Shown here: in pieces, positions 19,250 through 27,216 of the stretch
How the letters are laid out: the number at the start of each line of letters is the position of its first letter
Numbering within the stretch: the first letter of the stretch is position 1
Source: Kitasatospora sp. MAP12-44
Lineage (GTDB): Bacteria > Actinomycetota > Actinomycetes > Streptomycetales > Streptomycetaceae
NCBI RefSeq assembly: GCF_029892095.1
Contig: NZ_JARZAE010000004.1
Location: 6,324,001-6,388,000 of the forward strand
Length of the DNA stretch: 64,000 nt
Direction: 5' to 3'
The notes under the pieces: model-generated
Database searches by the model: none
The model's input: the letters and a program-made list of their open reading frames with translations, nothing else
What the model was told of the DNA's origin: nothing
Made by a program: the position numbers and the translations under genes

Positions 19250-20368
19250 GTGACCAAGGTCGGCATCCCCCGTGAGGTCAAGAACCACGAGTACCGCGTG
19301 GCCATCACGCCGGCCGGCGTGCATGAGCTGGTCCGCAACGGGCACGAGGTCTTCATCGAGGACAACGCCGGTGTCGGCTCCTCGATCCCCAACGAGGAGT
19401 ACGTGGCCGCCGGTGCCACCATCCTCCCCACCGCCGACGAGGTGTGGGCCACCGCTGACCTGCTGCTGAAGGTCAAGGAGCCCATCGCGTCGGAGTACCA
19501 CCGCCTGCGCAAGGGCCAGACGCTCTTCACCTACCTGCACCTGGCGGCCGACCGCGCCGGCACCGAGGCGCTGCTCGCCTCCGGCACCACCGCGATCGCC
19601 TACGAGACCGTGCAGCTGGCCAACAACGCGCTGCCGCTGCTCGCCCCGATGTCCGAGGTCGCGGGCCGACTGGCCCCGCAGGTCGGCTCGTACCACCTGA
19701 TGCGCCCGGCCGGCGGCCGCGGCGTGCTGCCCGGCGGCGTGCCCGGCACCTACCCGGCCAAGTGCGTGGTCATCGGCGGCGGCGTCTCCGGCTGGCACGC
19801 GGCGACCATCGCGATCGGCATGGGCTACGAGGTGACCCTGCTGGACCGCGACATCAACAAGCTGCGCGAGGCCGACAAGATCTTCGGCACCAAGATCAAG
19901 GCGATCGTCTCCAACTCCTTCGAGCTGGAGAAGGCCGTCCTGGAGGCCGACCTGGTGATCGGCGCCGTGCTGATCCCGGGTGCCAAGGCCCCCAAGCTGG
20001 TCACCAACGAGCTGGTCTCCCGGATGAAGCCGGGCTCGGTGCTCGTCGACATCGCGATCGACCAGGGCGGCTGCTTCGAGGACTCCCGCGCGACCACGCA
20101 CGACGAGCCGACCTTCAAGGTCCACAACTCGGTCTTCTACTGCGTGGCCAACATGCCGGGCGCCGTCCCGAACACGTCCACCTACGCGCTGACCAACGCG
20201 ACGCTGCCGTACGTCGTCGAGCTGGCCAACCGGGGCTGGAAGGACGCGCTGCGCCGCGACGCCGCGCTCGCCAAGGGCCTGAACACCCACGAGGGTCAGA
20301 TCACCTACGCCGCCGTCGCCGAGGCGTTCGACCTGCCGTCCATCTCGCTGGACAGCGTGCTGGCCTGA
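19250..20368 (+). CDS. ald: Alanine dehydrogenase
   Basis: 372 residues. The start KVGIPREVKNHEYRVAITP is the family N-terminal signature. The NAD Rossmann motif is CVVIGGGVSGWHAATIA near residue 170. VHNSVFYCVANMPGAVPNTSTYALTNATLPY is a conserved C-terminal signature. It interconverts L-alanine and pyruvate/NH3 with NAD. GTG 19250 was chosen over the in-frame ATG at 19226 because it gives the normal length of about 371. A clear stem-loop follows the stop. Confidence 0.95.
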   Translation: MTKVGIPREVKNHEYRVAITPAGVHELVRNGHEVFIEDNAGVGSSIPNEEYVAAGATILPTADEVWATADLLLKVKEPIASEYHRLRKGQTLFTYLHLAADRAGTEALLASGTTAIAYETVQLANNALPLLAPMSEVAGRLAPQVGSYHLMRPAGGRGVLPGGVPGTYPAKCVVIGGGVSGWHAATIAIGMGYEVTLLDRDINKLREADKIFGTKIKAIVSNSFELEKAVLEADLVIGAVLIPGAKAPKLVTNELVSRMKPGSVLVDIAIDQGGCFEDSRATTHDEPTFKVHNSVFYCVANMPGAVPNTSTYALTNATLPYVVELANRGWKDALRRDAALAKGLNTHEGQITYAAVAEAFDLPSISLDSVLA

Positions 20369-20389
20369 CGCTCCGCCAGTCCTGCCACT

Positions 20390-20421
20390 AGCCCCTGACC
20401 GGTGAGCGCCGGTCAGGGGCT
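20390..20421 (+). terminator. ald terminator hairpin
   Basis: AGCCCCTGACCGG and CCGGTCAGGGGCT form a 13-bp perfect stem with loop TGAGCG, followed by TCGGCG. Confidence 0.85.
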
Positions 20422-20687
20422 TCGGCGTGCGTCAATACCCTGTGGGTCGTGTCACCCGCCGTCCCCCGGCCGCTCTCCCGGGAAGGTGACCGGCCCGCGA
20501 AACGGCGCTGCCGGAGCACCGTCCAACCCTTGACAGAGCCCGGTCGGATACCCGACACATCCTGCCCACTACCGTGGATTGTGTTGCTGCGAACGCCCGG
20601 AACGGCCTAGAGTCGCAAATCGTCGGCATGGTGTCAGGCTGACGAATCGACATAATGCCCTGGATGCCCAAGGAGGTAAGACGACTT
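20422..20687. other. Intergenic leader region of the parA operon
   Basis: No gene seen. It holds the promoter candidate below and an AGGAGGT Shine-Dalgarno (20671-20677) before GTG 20688. A second TTGACA at 20530 lacks a good -10. Confidence 0.4.
20584..20613 (+). promoter_or_regulatory. Putative promoter of parA-scpAB operon
   Basis: -35 TTGCTG (20584-20589), 18-bp spacer, -10 TAGAGT (20608-20613). This leaves a 5' leader of roughly 68 nt. Confidence 0.45.
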
Positions 20688-21839
20688 GTGAATGAGTCGA
20701 CATTTGCTCCCGGGGGTGGTCAGCCAGGACTGGCAGAGCACGCCACCGGACAGCCGACCGACGACACCGGGGCCGCATACACCACCGTCGGCGCCACCGA
20801 GATCGGTACGGTCGCCGTTCGGACGTTCGAAGCCCGGCAGGCTGCGGCCGCCGGCTACGACTCCGACCTCTCGGCGCACGGTCTGGCCTACGGCGAGTTC
20901 GCCTACGGCTCCCACGACGACCCGGACGCCGAGTACGAACCAGACCCGGAGTACGCCGCGACCCTGGCCCCTGACGCAGCCCGTCAGCGACGAGAAAGAG
21001 TGGGCCCCACCGGCCGCCCGCTGCCCTACTTCCCGATCCCCGCGCCGCTGGCCGAGCACGGCCCGGCGCGCATCGTGGCGATGTGCAACCAGAAGGGCGG
21101 CGTGGGCAAGACCACGTCGACCATCAACCTGGGTGCCGCGCTGGCCGAGTACGGCCGCCGCGTGCTGCTGGTCGACTTCGACCCGCAGGGCGCGCTCTCG
21201 GTCGGTCTCGGGGTCAACCCGATGGAACTGGACGTCACCGTCTACAACCTGCTCATGGAGCGGGGCCTGACGGCCGACGAGGTGCTGCTGAAGACCGCCG
21301 TGCCGGGGATGGACCTGCTGCCCTCCAACATCGACCTGTCGGCCGCCGAGGTGCAGCTGGTCAGCGAGGTGGCCCGGGAGTCCGCGCTGGCGCGCGCCCT
21401 GAAGCCGCTGCTGCCCGACTACGACTTCGTCATCATCGACTGCCAGCCCTCGCTGGGCCTGCTGACGGTCAACGCCCTGACGGCGGCGCACAGCGTCATC
21501 GTCCCGCTGGAGTGCGAGTTCTTCGCGCTGCGCGGGGTGGCGCTGCTCACCGAGACGATCGAGAAGGTCTGCGAGCGGCTCAACCCCGAGCTGCGCCTGG
21601 ACGGCATCCTGGCCACCATGTACGACTCCCGGACGGTGCACAGCCGCGAGGTGCTCGCACGGGTGGTCGAGGCCTTCGGTGAGCACGTCTTCCACACCGT
21701 CATCGGCCGCACGGTGCGGTTCCCGGAGACCACGGTGGCGGGCGAGCCGATCACCACGTACGCGACCAACTCGGTGGGCGCGGCCGCCTACCGTCAGCTC
21801 GCCAGGGAGGTGCTCGAGCGGTGCCGCCCCGTCGAGTGA
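20688..21839 (+). CDS. ParA-family ATPase (non-oriC chromosomal paralogue)
   Basis: 383 residues. The N-terminal 125 residues are low-complexity, acidic and Gly/Ala-rich. The ParA core follows: deviant Walker A CNQKGGVGKTT at about 136-143 and VLLVDFDPQGALS (Walker A'-like). Then comes VIIDCQPSLGLLTVNAL (Walker B) and a LAREVLERCRPVE end. GTG 20688 is chosen for AGGAGGT ten bases upstream. It overlaps the next gene. It sits directly before scpA-scpB, as in M. tuberculosis Rv1708-Rv1710, so a role in chromosome organisation or segregation is likely. Confidence 0.9.
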   Translation: MNESTFAPGGGQPGLAEHATGQPTDDTGAAYTTVGATEIGTVAVRTFEARQAAAAGYDSDLSAHGLAYGEFAYGSHDDPDAEYEPDPEYAATLAPDAARQRRERVGPTGRPLPYFPIPAPLAEHGPARIVAMCNQKGGVGKTTSTINLGAALAEYGRRVLLVDFDPQGALSVGLGVNPMELDVTVYNLLMERGLTADEVLLKTAVPGMDLLPSNIDLSAAEVQLVSEVARESALARALKPLLPDYDFVIIDCQPSLGLLTVNALTAAHSVIVPLECEFFALRGVALLTETIEKVCERLNPELRLDGILATMYDSRTVHSREVLARVVEAFGEHVFHTVIGRTVRFPETTVAGEPITTYATNSVGAAAYRQLAREVLERCRPVE

Positions 21840-22432
21840 GTCTCCCGGGGGCCGACGAACTGTTCCGCACCACCGGGGGGATGGCGCTGTCGCCCTCCCT
21901 CGGCCGCCCCTCCGGGGAAGCGGCGGACGGCGCGAAGCAGCCTGGCGCGCCCTCGGCTGACGCACCGCGGGTACCGGTGGACCGGGTGCAGGCCGGCCGG
22001 GTACCGGGCACCGCCACCCCGGCGACCGGCGTGCCGGGCCCCGCCACGGCGGCCGGCGGTGGCGCGGGGGCGTCGCACGGCCGTCCGGGGACCTCGGGGC
22101 GCCCGGCGGTGACGATCGCGCCGCAGTCGGGCGCTGCGGCCCCGTCCGGCGCCGAGGAGCAGCAGAGCGGCGACGGCGCCGTCCGGCGCCGCCCGCGCGG
22201 GCGCGCGCCCCGGCGTCCCAGCGGCCGCGAGCGGCACGACGAGAAGATCACCGTGTACGTCTCCGCCGAGGAGCTGATGGACCTGGAGCACGCCCGACTG
22301 GTCCTGCGAGGCGAGCACGGACTCGCGGTGGACCGCGGCCGGGTGGTCCGGGAGGCCATCGCGGTGGTGCTGGCCGACCTGGAGCAGCGCGGCGAGGCCA
22401 GCATCCTGGTACGGCGCCTGCGCGGCCGCTGA
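21821..22432 (+). CDS. Disordered N-terminus plus ribbon-helix-helix-like C-terminal domain
   Basis: 203 residues. Residues 1-130 are Pro/Gly/Ala-rich, ending in a basic patch (RRRPRGRAPRRPSGRERHDEK). Residues 137-200 (KITVYVSAEELMDLEHARLVL through RGRVVREAIAVVLADLEQ) have a strand-helix-helix pattern like ribbon-helix-helix DNA binders. GTG 21821 lies inside the parA end (19-bp overlap), so expression is coupled. Position between ParA and ScpA suggests a ParB-substitute or centromere-binding adaptor. That is inference; no family is asserted. Confidence 0.65.
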   Translation: MPPRRVSLPGADELFRTTGGMALSPSLGRPSGEAADGAKQPGAPSADAPRVPVDRVQAGRVPGTATPATGVPGPATAAGGGAGASHGRPGTSGRPAVTIAPQSGAAAPSGAEEQQSGDGAVRRRPRGRAPRRPSGRERHDEKITVYVSAEELMDLEHARLVLRGEHGLAVDRGRVVREAIAVVLADLEQRGEASILVRRLRGR

Positions 22433-22458
22433 GTACTGCTCTGCGAGGATGGGCCGTT

Positions 22459-23310
22459 ATGGCAGGCCCTCCAGACTCCGGCGAACCCGCCCACGCACCG
22501 CGCGGCGGGCGCTTCCAGGTGCGGTTGGAGAACTTCGAGGGCCCGTTCGACCTGCTGCTCGGCCTGATCGCCCGGCACAAGATGGACGTCACCGACGTCG
22601 CCATCGCCCGGGTCACCGACGAGTTCATGGAGTACATCCGGGCGATGGGCCCCGACTGGGACCTCGACGCCGCCACCGAGTTCCTGGTGGTGGCGGCCAC
22701 CCTGCTGGACCTCAAGGCGGCCCGGCTGCTGCCGGCGGCCGAGGTCGAGGACGAGGAGGACCTGGCCCTGCTGGAGGCCCGCGACCTGCTCTTCGCCCGG
22801 CTGCTGCAGTACCGGGCGTACAAGCGGGCGGCGGCGGTCTTCGGCGAGCGCTGGGCGGCCGAGCTGCTGCGGGCGCCGCGGACGGTGGGCCTGGAGCCGC
22901 AGCACGCGGCGCTGCTGCCGGAGGTGGTGATCCACGTCGGGCCGCAGCGGTTCGCGCAGCTCGCGGCGCGGGCGATGACGCCCAAGCCGAAGCCGGTGGT
23001 GTACGTGGACCACATCCACGCGCCCGCGGTCAGCGTGCGGGAGCAGGCGGCGCTGGTCGTCGAGCTGCTCGCCGGGCTCGGCGAGGCCTCGTTCGCCGCG
23101 CTGGTGGCGGACGCCGAGGACAACCTGACGGTGGTGGCGCGCTTCCTGGCGCTGCTGGAGCTGTACCGGGAGCGGGTGCTCGCCTTCGAGCAGCCCGAGG
23201 CGCTCGGCGAGCTGCTGGTGCGCTGGGTGGCGCCGGCCGACCGGGTGCTGATCGAGGTGACCGACGAGTTCGACCGCCCGCCGGGCGAGCCGGAAGGAGC
23301 TGCTCGATGA
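22459..23310 (+). CDS. scpA: Segregation and condensation protein ScpA
   Basis: 283 residues. The N-terminus FQVRLENFEGPFDLLLGLIARHKMDVTDVAIARVTDEFMEYI is diagnostic of the ScpA/kleisin family. The C-terminal winged helix follows (VREQAALVVELLAGLGEASFAALV, TVVARFLALLELYRERVLAFEQ). ScpA bridges SMC heads with ScpB. ATG 22459 follows an upstream purine stretch. The stop overlaps the scpB ATG (ATGA). Confidence 0.93.
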   Translation: MAGPPDSGEPAHAPRGGRFQVRLENFEGPFDLLLGLIARHKMDVTDVAIARVTDEFMEYIRAMGPDWDLDAATEFLVVAATLLDLKAARLLPAAEVEDEEDLALLEARDLLFARLLQYRAYKRAAAVFGERWAAELLRAPRTVGLEPQHAALLPEVVIHVGPQRFAQLAARAMTPKPKPVVYVDHIHAPAVSVREQAALVVELLAGLGEASFAALVADAEDNLTVVARFLALLELYRERVLAFEQPEALGELLVRWVAPADRVLIEVTDEFDRPPGEPEGAAR

Positions 23311-24098
23311 CTGCGACCGCTGGCGAGCCCCTGGGCGGGGGTGGGCGGCCGGGCCGCCGTCCGTTGAGCATGCCGGGACGGCCGCGGGCGGAGGAGTGGC
23401 TGGAGCCGGCCTACCCGGCCGACCCCGTTGAGGAGCTGCCTGAGCTGCCTGCGCTGACCGAGAAGTCGGGCGGGTCGACTTCTGCGTCCGACGACGCGGG
23501 TGAGGTGAGTCTCAAGGCCGGGCTGGAGGCCGTCCTGATGGTGGTCGACGAGCCCGCCGGGGAGGGTCGGCTGGCCGAGGTGGTCGGGCGGCCGCGCGCC
23601 GAGGTGGCCGCCGCGCTGCGCGAGCTGGCGGCGGAGTACACCGCTCAGGGGCGCGGATTCGAGCTGCGGCTGGTGGCCGGAGGGTGGCGGTTCTACAGTC
23701 GGGCGCAGTGCGCGGAGCTGGTCGAGCGCTTCGTCCTGGACGGCCAGCAGGCCCGGCTGACGCAGGCCGCGCTGGAGACGCTGGCGGTGGTCGCCTACCG
23801 TCAGCCGGTGTCCAGATCGCGGGTCTCCGCGGTACGCGGTGTGAACTGTGACGGCGTGATGCGTACCCTGGTACAGCGAGGACTGGTGGAAGAGACCGGA
23901 TCCGAGCCCGAAACAGGTGCGATCCTGTATCGGACGACGAACTACTTCCTGGAACGGATGGGGCTGCGCGGCTTGGATGAGCTGCCGGAGCTCGCGCCCT
24001 TCCTGCCCGAGGTCGACGACGTGGAAGCGGAGTCCCTCGAAGGCACAGTGATCGCGGACGCGATGGCGGCCGCGGCGAACGCTCGGGAAGTGCAGTGA
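23307..24098 (+). CDS. scpB: Segregation and condensation protein ScpB
   Basis: 263 residues. An acidic, Gly/Pro-rich N-terminus of about 65 residues precedes two winged helices: GLEAVLMVVDEPAGEGRLAEVV and LTQAALETLAVVAYRQPVSRSRVSAVRGVNCDGVMRTLVQRGLV, then the family ending TGAILYRTTNYFLERMGLRGLDELPELAPFLP. ScpB dimers bind ScpA on the SMC complex. ATG overlaps the scpA stop; AGGAG at 23295-23299 is the Shine-Dalgarno. Confidence 0.93.
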   Translation: MTATAGEPLGGGGRPGRRPLSMPGRPRAEEWLEPAYPADPVEELPELPALTEKSGGSTSASDDAGEVSLKAGLEAVLMVVDEPAGEGRLAEVVGRPRAEVAAALRELAAEYTAQGRGFELRLVAGGWRFYSRAQCAELVERFVLDGQQARLTQAALETLAVVAYRQPVSRSRVSAVRGVNCDGVMRTLVQRGLVEETGSEPETGAILYRTTNYFLERMGLRGLDELPELAPFLPEVDDVEAESLEGTVIADAMAAAANAREVQ

Positions 24099-24153
24099 GG
24101 TCGGCCGGCACGACTAGCACTTCCCCGATGGAATCGACGTACGGACGTTTTTG

Positions 24154-25620
24154 ATGCGTAGCAGTGGTAGTGGTAGCGGTAGCGGCAGGAACAGCAGCGG
24201 CGGCGGTGGCGGTGGCGGCTTCCGTGGTGGGCAGCGCGGGGGCGGCTCCTACGGCGGCGGCAGTGGCAGCGGTGGCGGCGGGAGCCGTGGCGGCAGTGGC
24301 AGTGGTGGCGGCGGCTCCTACGGCGGCGGTAGCCGTGGTGGCAGCGGCGGCGGCTCGTACGGCGGTGGCAGCGGTAGCGGTGGCGGCTCCAGCCGTGGTG
24401 GCAGTAGTGGCGGCTCCTACGGTGGCGGCTCCAGCAGCCGTGGCGGTAGTGGTGGCGGCTCGTACGGTGGCGGCTCCAGCAGCCGTGGCGGTAGCGGTGG
24501 CGGCTCCTACGGTGGCGGCCCGAGCCGTGGTGGCAGTGGCGGCGGCTCGTACGGCGGCGGTAGCAGCCGTGGCGGCGAGCGGCGTGACGACCGGCGCGAT
24601 GACCGCCGGGACGACCGCCGGGACGACCGCAAGCAGTACCCGGACCGTCCGCTGCGCCCCGAGGAGCGCCGCTACGACCGTCCCGAGTTCGGCTCCGGCG
24701 GCTCCTACGGCGCGCGCAAGGCGCTGCCGCAGAGCCAGAGCCCTCGCACCAAGCCCCCGCGCAAGGAGGGCCAGGGCGCCCCGGGCGACCCGCGTCGTCA
24801 GCCGCAGCGCTCCCGTGAGCTGCAGGCCAAGATCGAGGACGCGGTGCTGGCCCGGCATGACAAGCCGGCCGTGAAGCTCCCGAAGACCTTCGGCGAGCCC
24901 GAGGGCGAGCGTCTGCAGAAGGTCCTCGCCCGGGCCGGCATGGGCAGCCGTCGCGCCTGCGAGGAGCTGATCCAGCAGGGCCGCGTGCAGGTCAACGGCC
25001 AGCTGGTGACCGAGCAGGGCAAGCGCGTGGACGCCCAGAACGACGAGATCAAGGTGGACGGCCTGACCGTCGCCACCCAGTCGTTCCTGTTCTTCGCGCT
25101 CAACAAGCCGGCCGGCGTCGTCTCCACCATGGAGGACCCGGACGGCCGCCAGTGCCTGGGCGACTACGTGACCAACCGGGAGACCCGGCTGTTCCACGTG
25201 GGCCGGCTCGACACCGAGACCGAGGGCATCATCCTGCTCACCAACCACGGTGAGCTGGCCCACCGCCTGACCCACCCCAAGTACGGCGTGACCAAGACGT
25301 ACATGGCGTCGATCATCGGCCCGATCCCGCGCGACCTGGGCAAGACCCTGGCTGCGGGCATCGAGCTGGAGGACGGCTTCGCCCGCGCCGACAGCTTCAA
25401 GGTGCTGCAGAACGTCGGCCGGAACTACCTGGTCGAGGTCACCCTGCACGAGGGCCGCAAGCACATCGTGCGCCGGATGCTCGCCGAGGCGGGTTTCCCG
25501 GTGGAGAAGCTGGTCCGTACCCACTTCGGCCCGATCGCCCTCGGCGACCAGAAGTCGGGCTGGCTGCGCCGCCTGACCAACCCCGAGGTCGGCCAGCTGA
25601 TGAACGAGGTCGGCCTGTAG
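24154..25620 (+). CDS. rluB: 23S rRNA pseudouridine synthase (RluB/RsuA family) with Gly/Ser-rich extension
   Basis: 488 residues. Residues 1-145 are repeats of GGGSYGGGSSRGG type, then RDDRRDDRRDDR, then a Pro/Arg/Gln stretch. The real enzyme starts near residue 240: S4 domain ERLQKVLARAGMGSRRACEELIQQGRVQVNG, then the catalytic GRLDTETEGIILLTN with its Asp, and GRNYLVEVTLHEGRKHIVRRML. The family modifies U2605 of 23S rRNA (E. coli numbering). ATG 24154 is adjacent to a TTG; no strong Shine-Dalgarno is visible. It extends the scpAB-rluB order known in actinobacteria. Confidence 0.88.
   Translation: MRSSGSGSGSGRNSSGGGGGGGFRGGQRGGGSYGGGSGSGGGGSRGGSGSGGGGSYGGGSRGGSGGGSYGGGSGSGGGSSRGGSSGGSYGGGSSSRGGSGGGSYGGGSSSRGGSGGGSYGGGPSRGGSGGGSYGGGSSRGGERRDDRRDDRRDDRRDDRKQYPDRPLRPEERRYDRPEFGSGGSYGARKALPQSQSPRTKPPRKEGQGAPGDPRRQPQRSRELQAKIEDAVLARHDKPAVKLPKTFGEPEGERLQKVLARAGMGSRRACEELIQQGRVQVNGQLVTEQGKRVDAQNDEIKVDGLTVATQSFLFFALNKPAGVVSTMEDPDGRQCLGDYVTNRETRLFHVGRLDTETEGIILLTNHGELAHRLTHPKYGVTKTYMASIIGPIPRDLGKTLAAGIELEDGFARADSFKVLQNVGRNYLVEVTLHEGRKHIVRRMLAEAGFPVEKLVRTHFGPIALGDQKSGWLRRLTNPEVGQLMNEVGL
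24172..24585. repeat. Gly/Ser-rich tandem-like coding repeat
   Basis: GGC/GGT/AGC-rich degenerate units of about 24-30 bp repeat through the N-terminal part of the rluB gene. Units such as GGCTCCTACGGTGGCGG recur. This is likely unstable and variable between strains. Confidence 0.7.
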
Positions 25621-25631
25621 CACGTCGACAC

Positions 25632-25671
25632 CCGAGGGGCCGTGCACCGCTTCCGGTGCGCGGCCCCTCGG
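25632..25671 (+). terminator. Terminator after rluB
   Basis: CCGAGGGGCCGTGCACCG and CGGTGCGCGGCCCCTCGG form a long stem with loop CTTC, followed by TGTTGTCC. Confidence 0.8.
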
Positions 25672-25808
25672 TGTTGTCCGCCGCCGATGCCCGGTCTGAG
25701 CCTGGTCTGACCAGGGCGGGTTGTCACGGGGATCGTCCGTGGCAGAAGATGGCCACAGGAACATCACTCGCCAATTGGCGTGAAACCGCCACACGGGGGA
25801 GGGGCGCC

Positions 25809-26798
25809 ATGTTTGACGCTCTCAACGCGCTCGGTCTCTCCGAGCACGACGGTCAGATCTACGCCGCGCTGGTGGCCGCCCCGCAGTCGACGGCCGCCGA
25901 CCTCGCCGCGCGCTGCGGGCTGACCTCCCAGCAGGGCGGCAAGTCGCTGAGCAGGCTCGCCCAGCAGGGCATGGCCACCCGGGCCCCGGTGGACCGCGAC
26001 CGCTACCTCGCCGTCGCGCCCGATGTCGCCATCGGCACCCTGATCGGCCACCGCGAGGCCGAACTGCGCACCGCCCGCGCGGAGATGCACCGGCTGATGG
26101 ACGCCTTCCGGGAGGCCTCGCGGTTCACCGACCCGGCCAGCTCGGTGGAGGTGCTCACCGGCGGTGAGGCGATCGCCCAGCGCATCGAGTACCTCCAGGA
26201 CACCAGCCAGCAGCAGGTCAGGGGCTTCGACTGCCCGCCGTACGTGCAGGACGTCCAGGACCCGGACTCCTACCTCAGCCGGCTGCGCAGGCGGCTGCGC
26301 GAGGGCGTGCGGTTCCGCACGGTCTACGACCGGGAGGCGGTCGCCTGGCCGGGGCGGCTGGAGCACGAGATCCTGGTCGGCGCGCAGGACGGCGAGGAGG
26401 CCCGGGTCCGCAACACGCTGCCGATGAAGATGATCATTTCGGATGATCGGATGGCGATCATCCCGATCAGCGTCGGTGACAGCGTGCTGGACGCCGCGTA
26501 CGTGATCCACCCGTCCGCGCTGCTGCAGGCGCTGGACGGGCTCTTCGAAGCCGAGTGGGACCGCGCGGTGCCGCTGCAGGTGGCGGTCGGCGCCGAACCC
26601 GCCCTCGGGGAGCCGGACGCCGACCACCGCAAGCTGCTCGGCCTGCTGGCGGCCGGCCTGACCGACGAGTCGATCGCCCGCTCGCTCGGCTGGAGCGCCC
26701 GGACCACCCAGCGCCGCCTGCAGGCCCTGATGCGCGAGCTCGGCGCCACCACCCGCTTCCAGGCCGGCATGTCGGCCCGCGAGCGCGGCTGGCTCTGA
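25809..26798 (+). CDS. TrmB-like plus LuxR-like helix-turn-helix regulator
   Basis: 330 residues. An N-terminal winged helix (FDALNALGLSEHDGQIYAALVAAPQSTAADLAARCGLT) resembles TrmB-type sensors. A middle sensor region follows, and a C-terminal LuxR-like HTH (LLGLLAAGLTDESIARSLGWSARTTQRRLQALMRELGATT). The pair of HTHs in one chain is seen in a group of Streptomyces regulators. It has a purine-rich GGGGGAGGGG upstream. No clear target is adjacent: the DUF952 gene is convergent and downstream. Confidence 0.7.
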   Translation: MFDALNALGLSEHDGQIYAALVAAPQSTAADLAARCGLTSQQGGKSLSRLAQQGMATRAPVDRDRYLAVAPDVAIGTLIGHREAELRTARAEMHRLMDAFREASRFTDPASSVEVLTGGEAIAQRIEYLQDTSQQQVRGFDCPPYVQDVQDPDSYLSRLRRRLREGVRFRTVYDREAVAWPGRLEHEILVGAQDGEEARVRNTLPMKMIISDDRMAIIPISVGDSVLDAAYVIHPSALLQALDGLFEAEWDRAVPLQVAVGAEPALGEPDADHRKLLGLLAAGLTDESIARSLGWSARTTQRRLQALMRELGATTRFQAGMSARERGWL

Positions 26799-26829
26799 GC
26801 CGGGCCGCCCGCGGCAGCTCCGCCCGCGG

Positions 26830-27192
26830 TCAGCTCCAGGGCTTGAAGCCGGCCCAGTGGCCGTCCGGGCCGCGCTCCAGGATCAGCAGGCCCGCGACGG
26901 CGCTGCGGTTGAGCCGGCCGTAGATGTGCGGGAAGAGCACCTCCGGGCCGACACCGGGCGGGGGAGCGCCGTTCGGCGCCTCCCAGCGGACCATCGGCTC
27001 CACCGCCTCCTCCTCGATCAGCAGGGCCATCAGCGGGTCCGGCGCATTGGGGAAGAAGTGGTTGGCCACCGCCAGGGTGACCGCCTCGTCGGGCGAGCAG
27101 TGCAGGAAGCCGTCCGTCAGCAGCGAGGCTGCGCTGTACGGGCGGCCCGGGTCACGGAGCCAGTCGTCCAGGGGCGCGAGGTGCAGGATCAT
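26830..27192 (-). CDS. DUF952 family protein
   Basis: 120 residues. LHLAPLDDWLRDP near the start, DGFLHCSPDEAVTLAVANHFF in the middle and GPEVLFPHIYGRLNRSAVAG near the end match DUF952, a small family of unknown activity with conserved His residues. It is convergent with the TrmB/LuxR gene at 31 bp. No regulatory feature is apparent. Confidence 0.85.
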   Translation of the reverse strand: MILHLAPLDDWLRDPGRPYSAASLLTDGFLHCSPDEAVTLAVANHFFPNAPDPLMALLIEEEAVEPMVRWEAPNGAPPPGVGPEVLFPHIYGRLNRSAVAGLLILERGPDGHWAGFKPWS

Positions 27193-27216
27193 GTTCCTGT
27201 TGTACCCGACCGCGCC

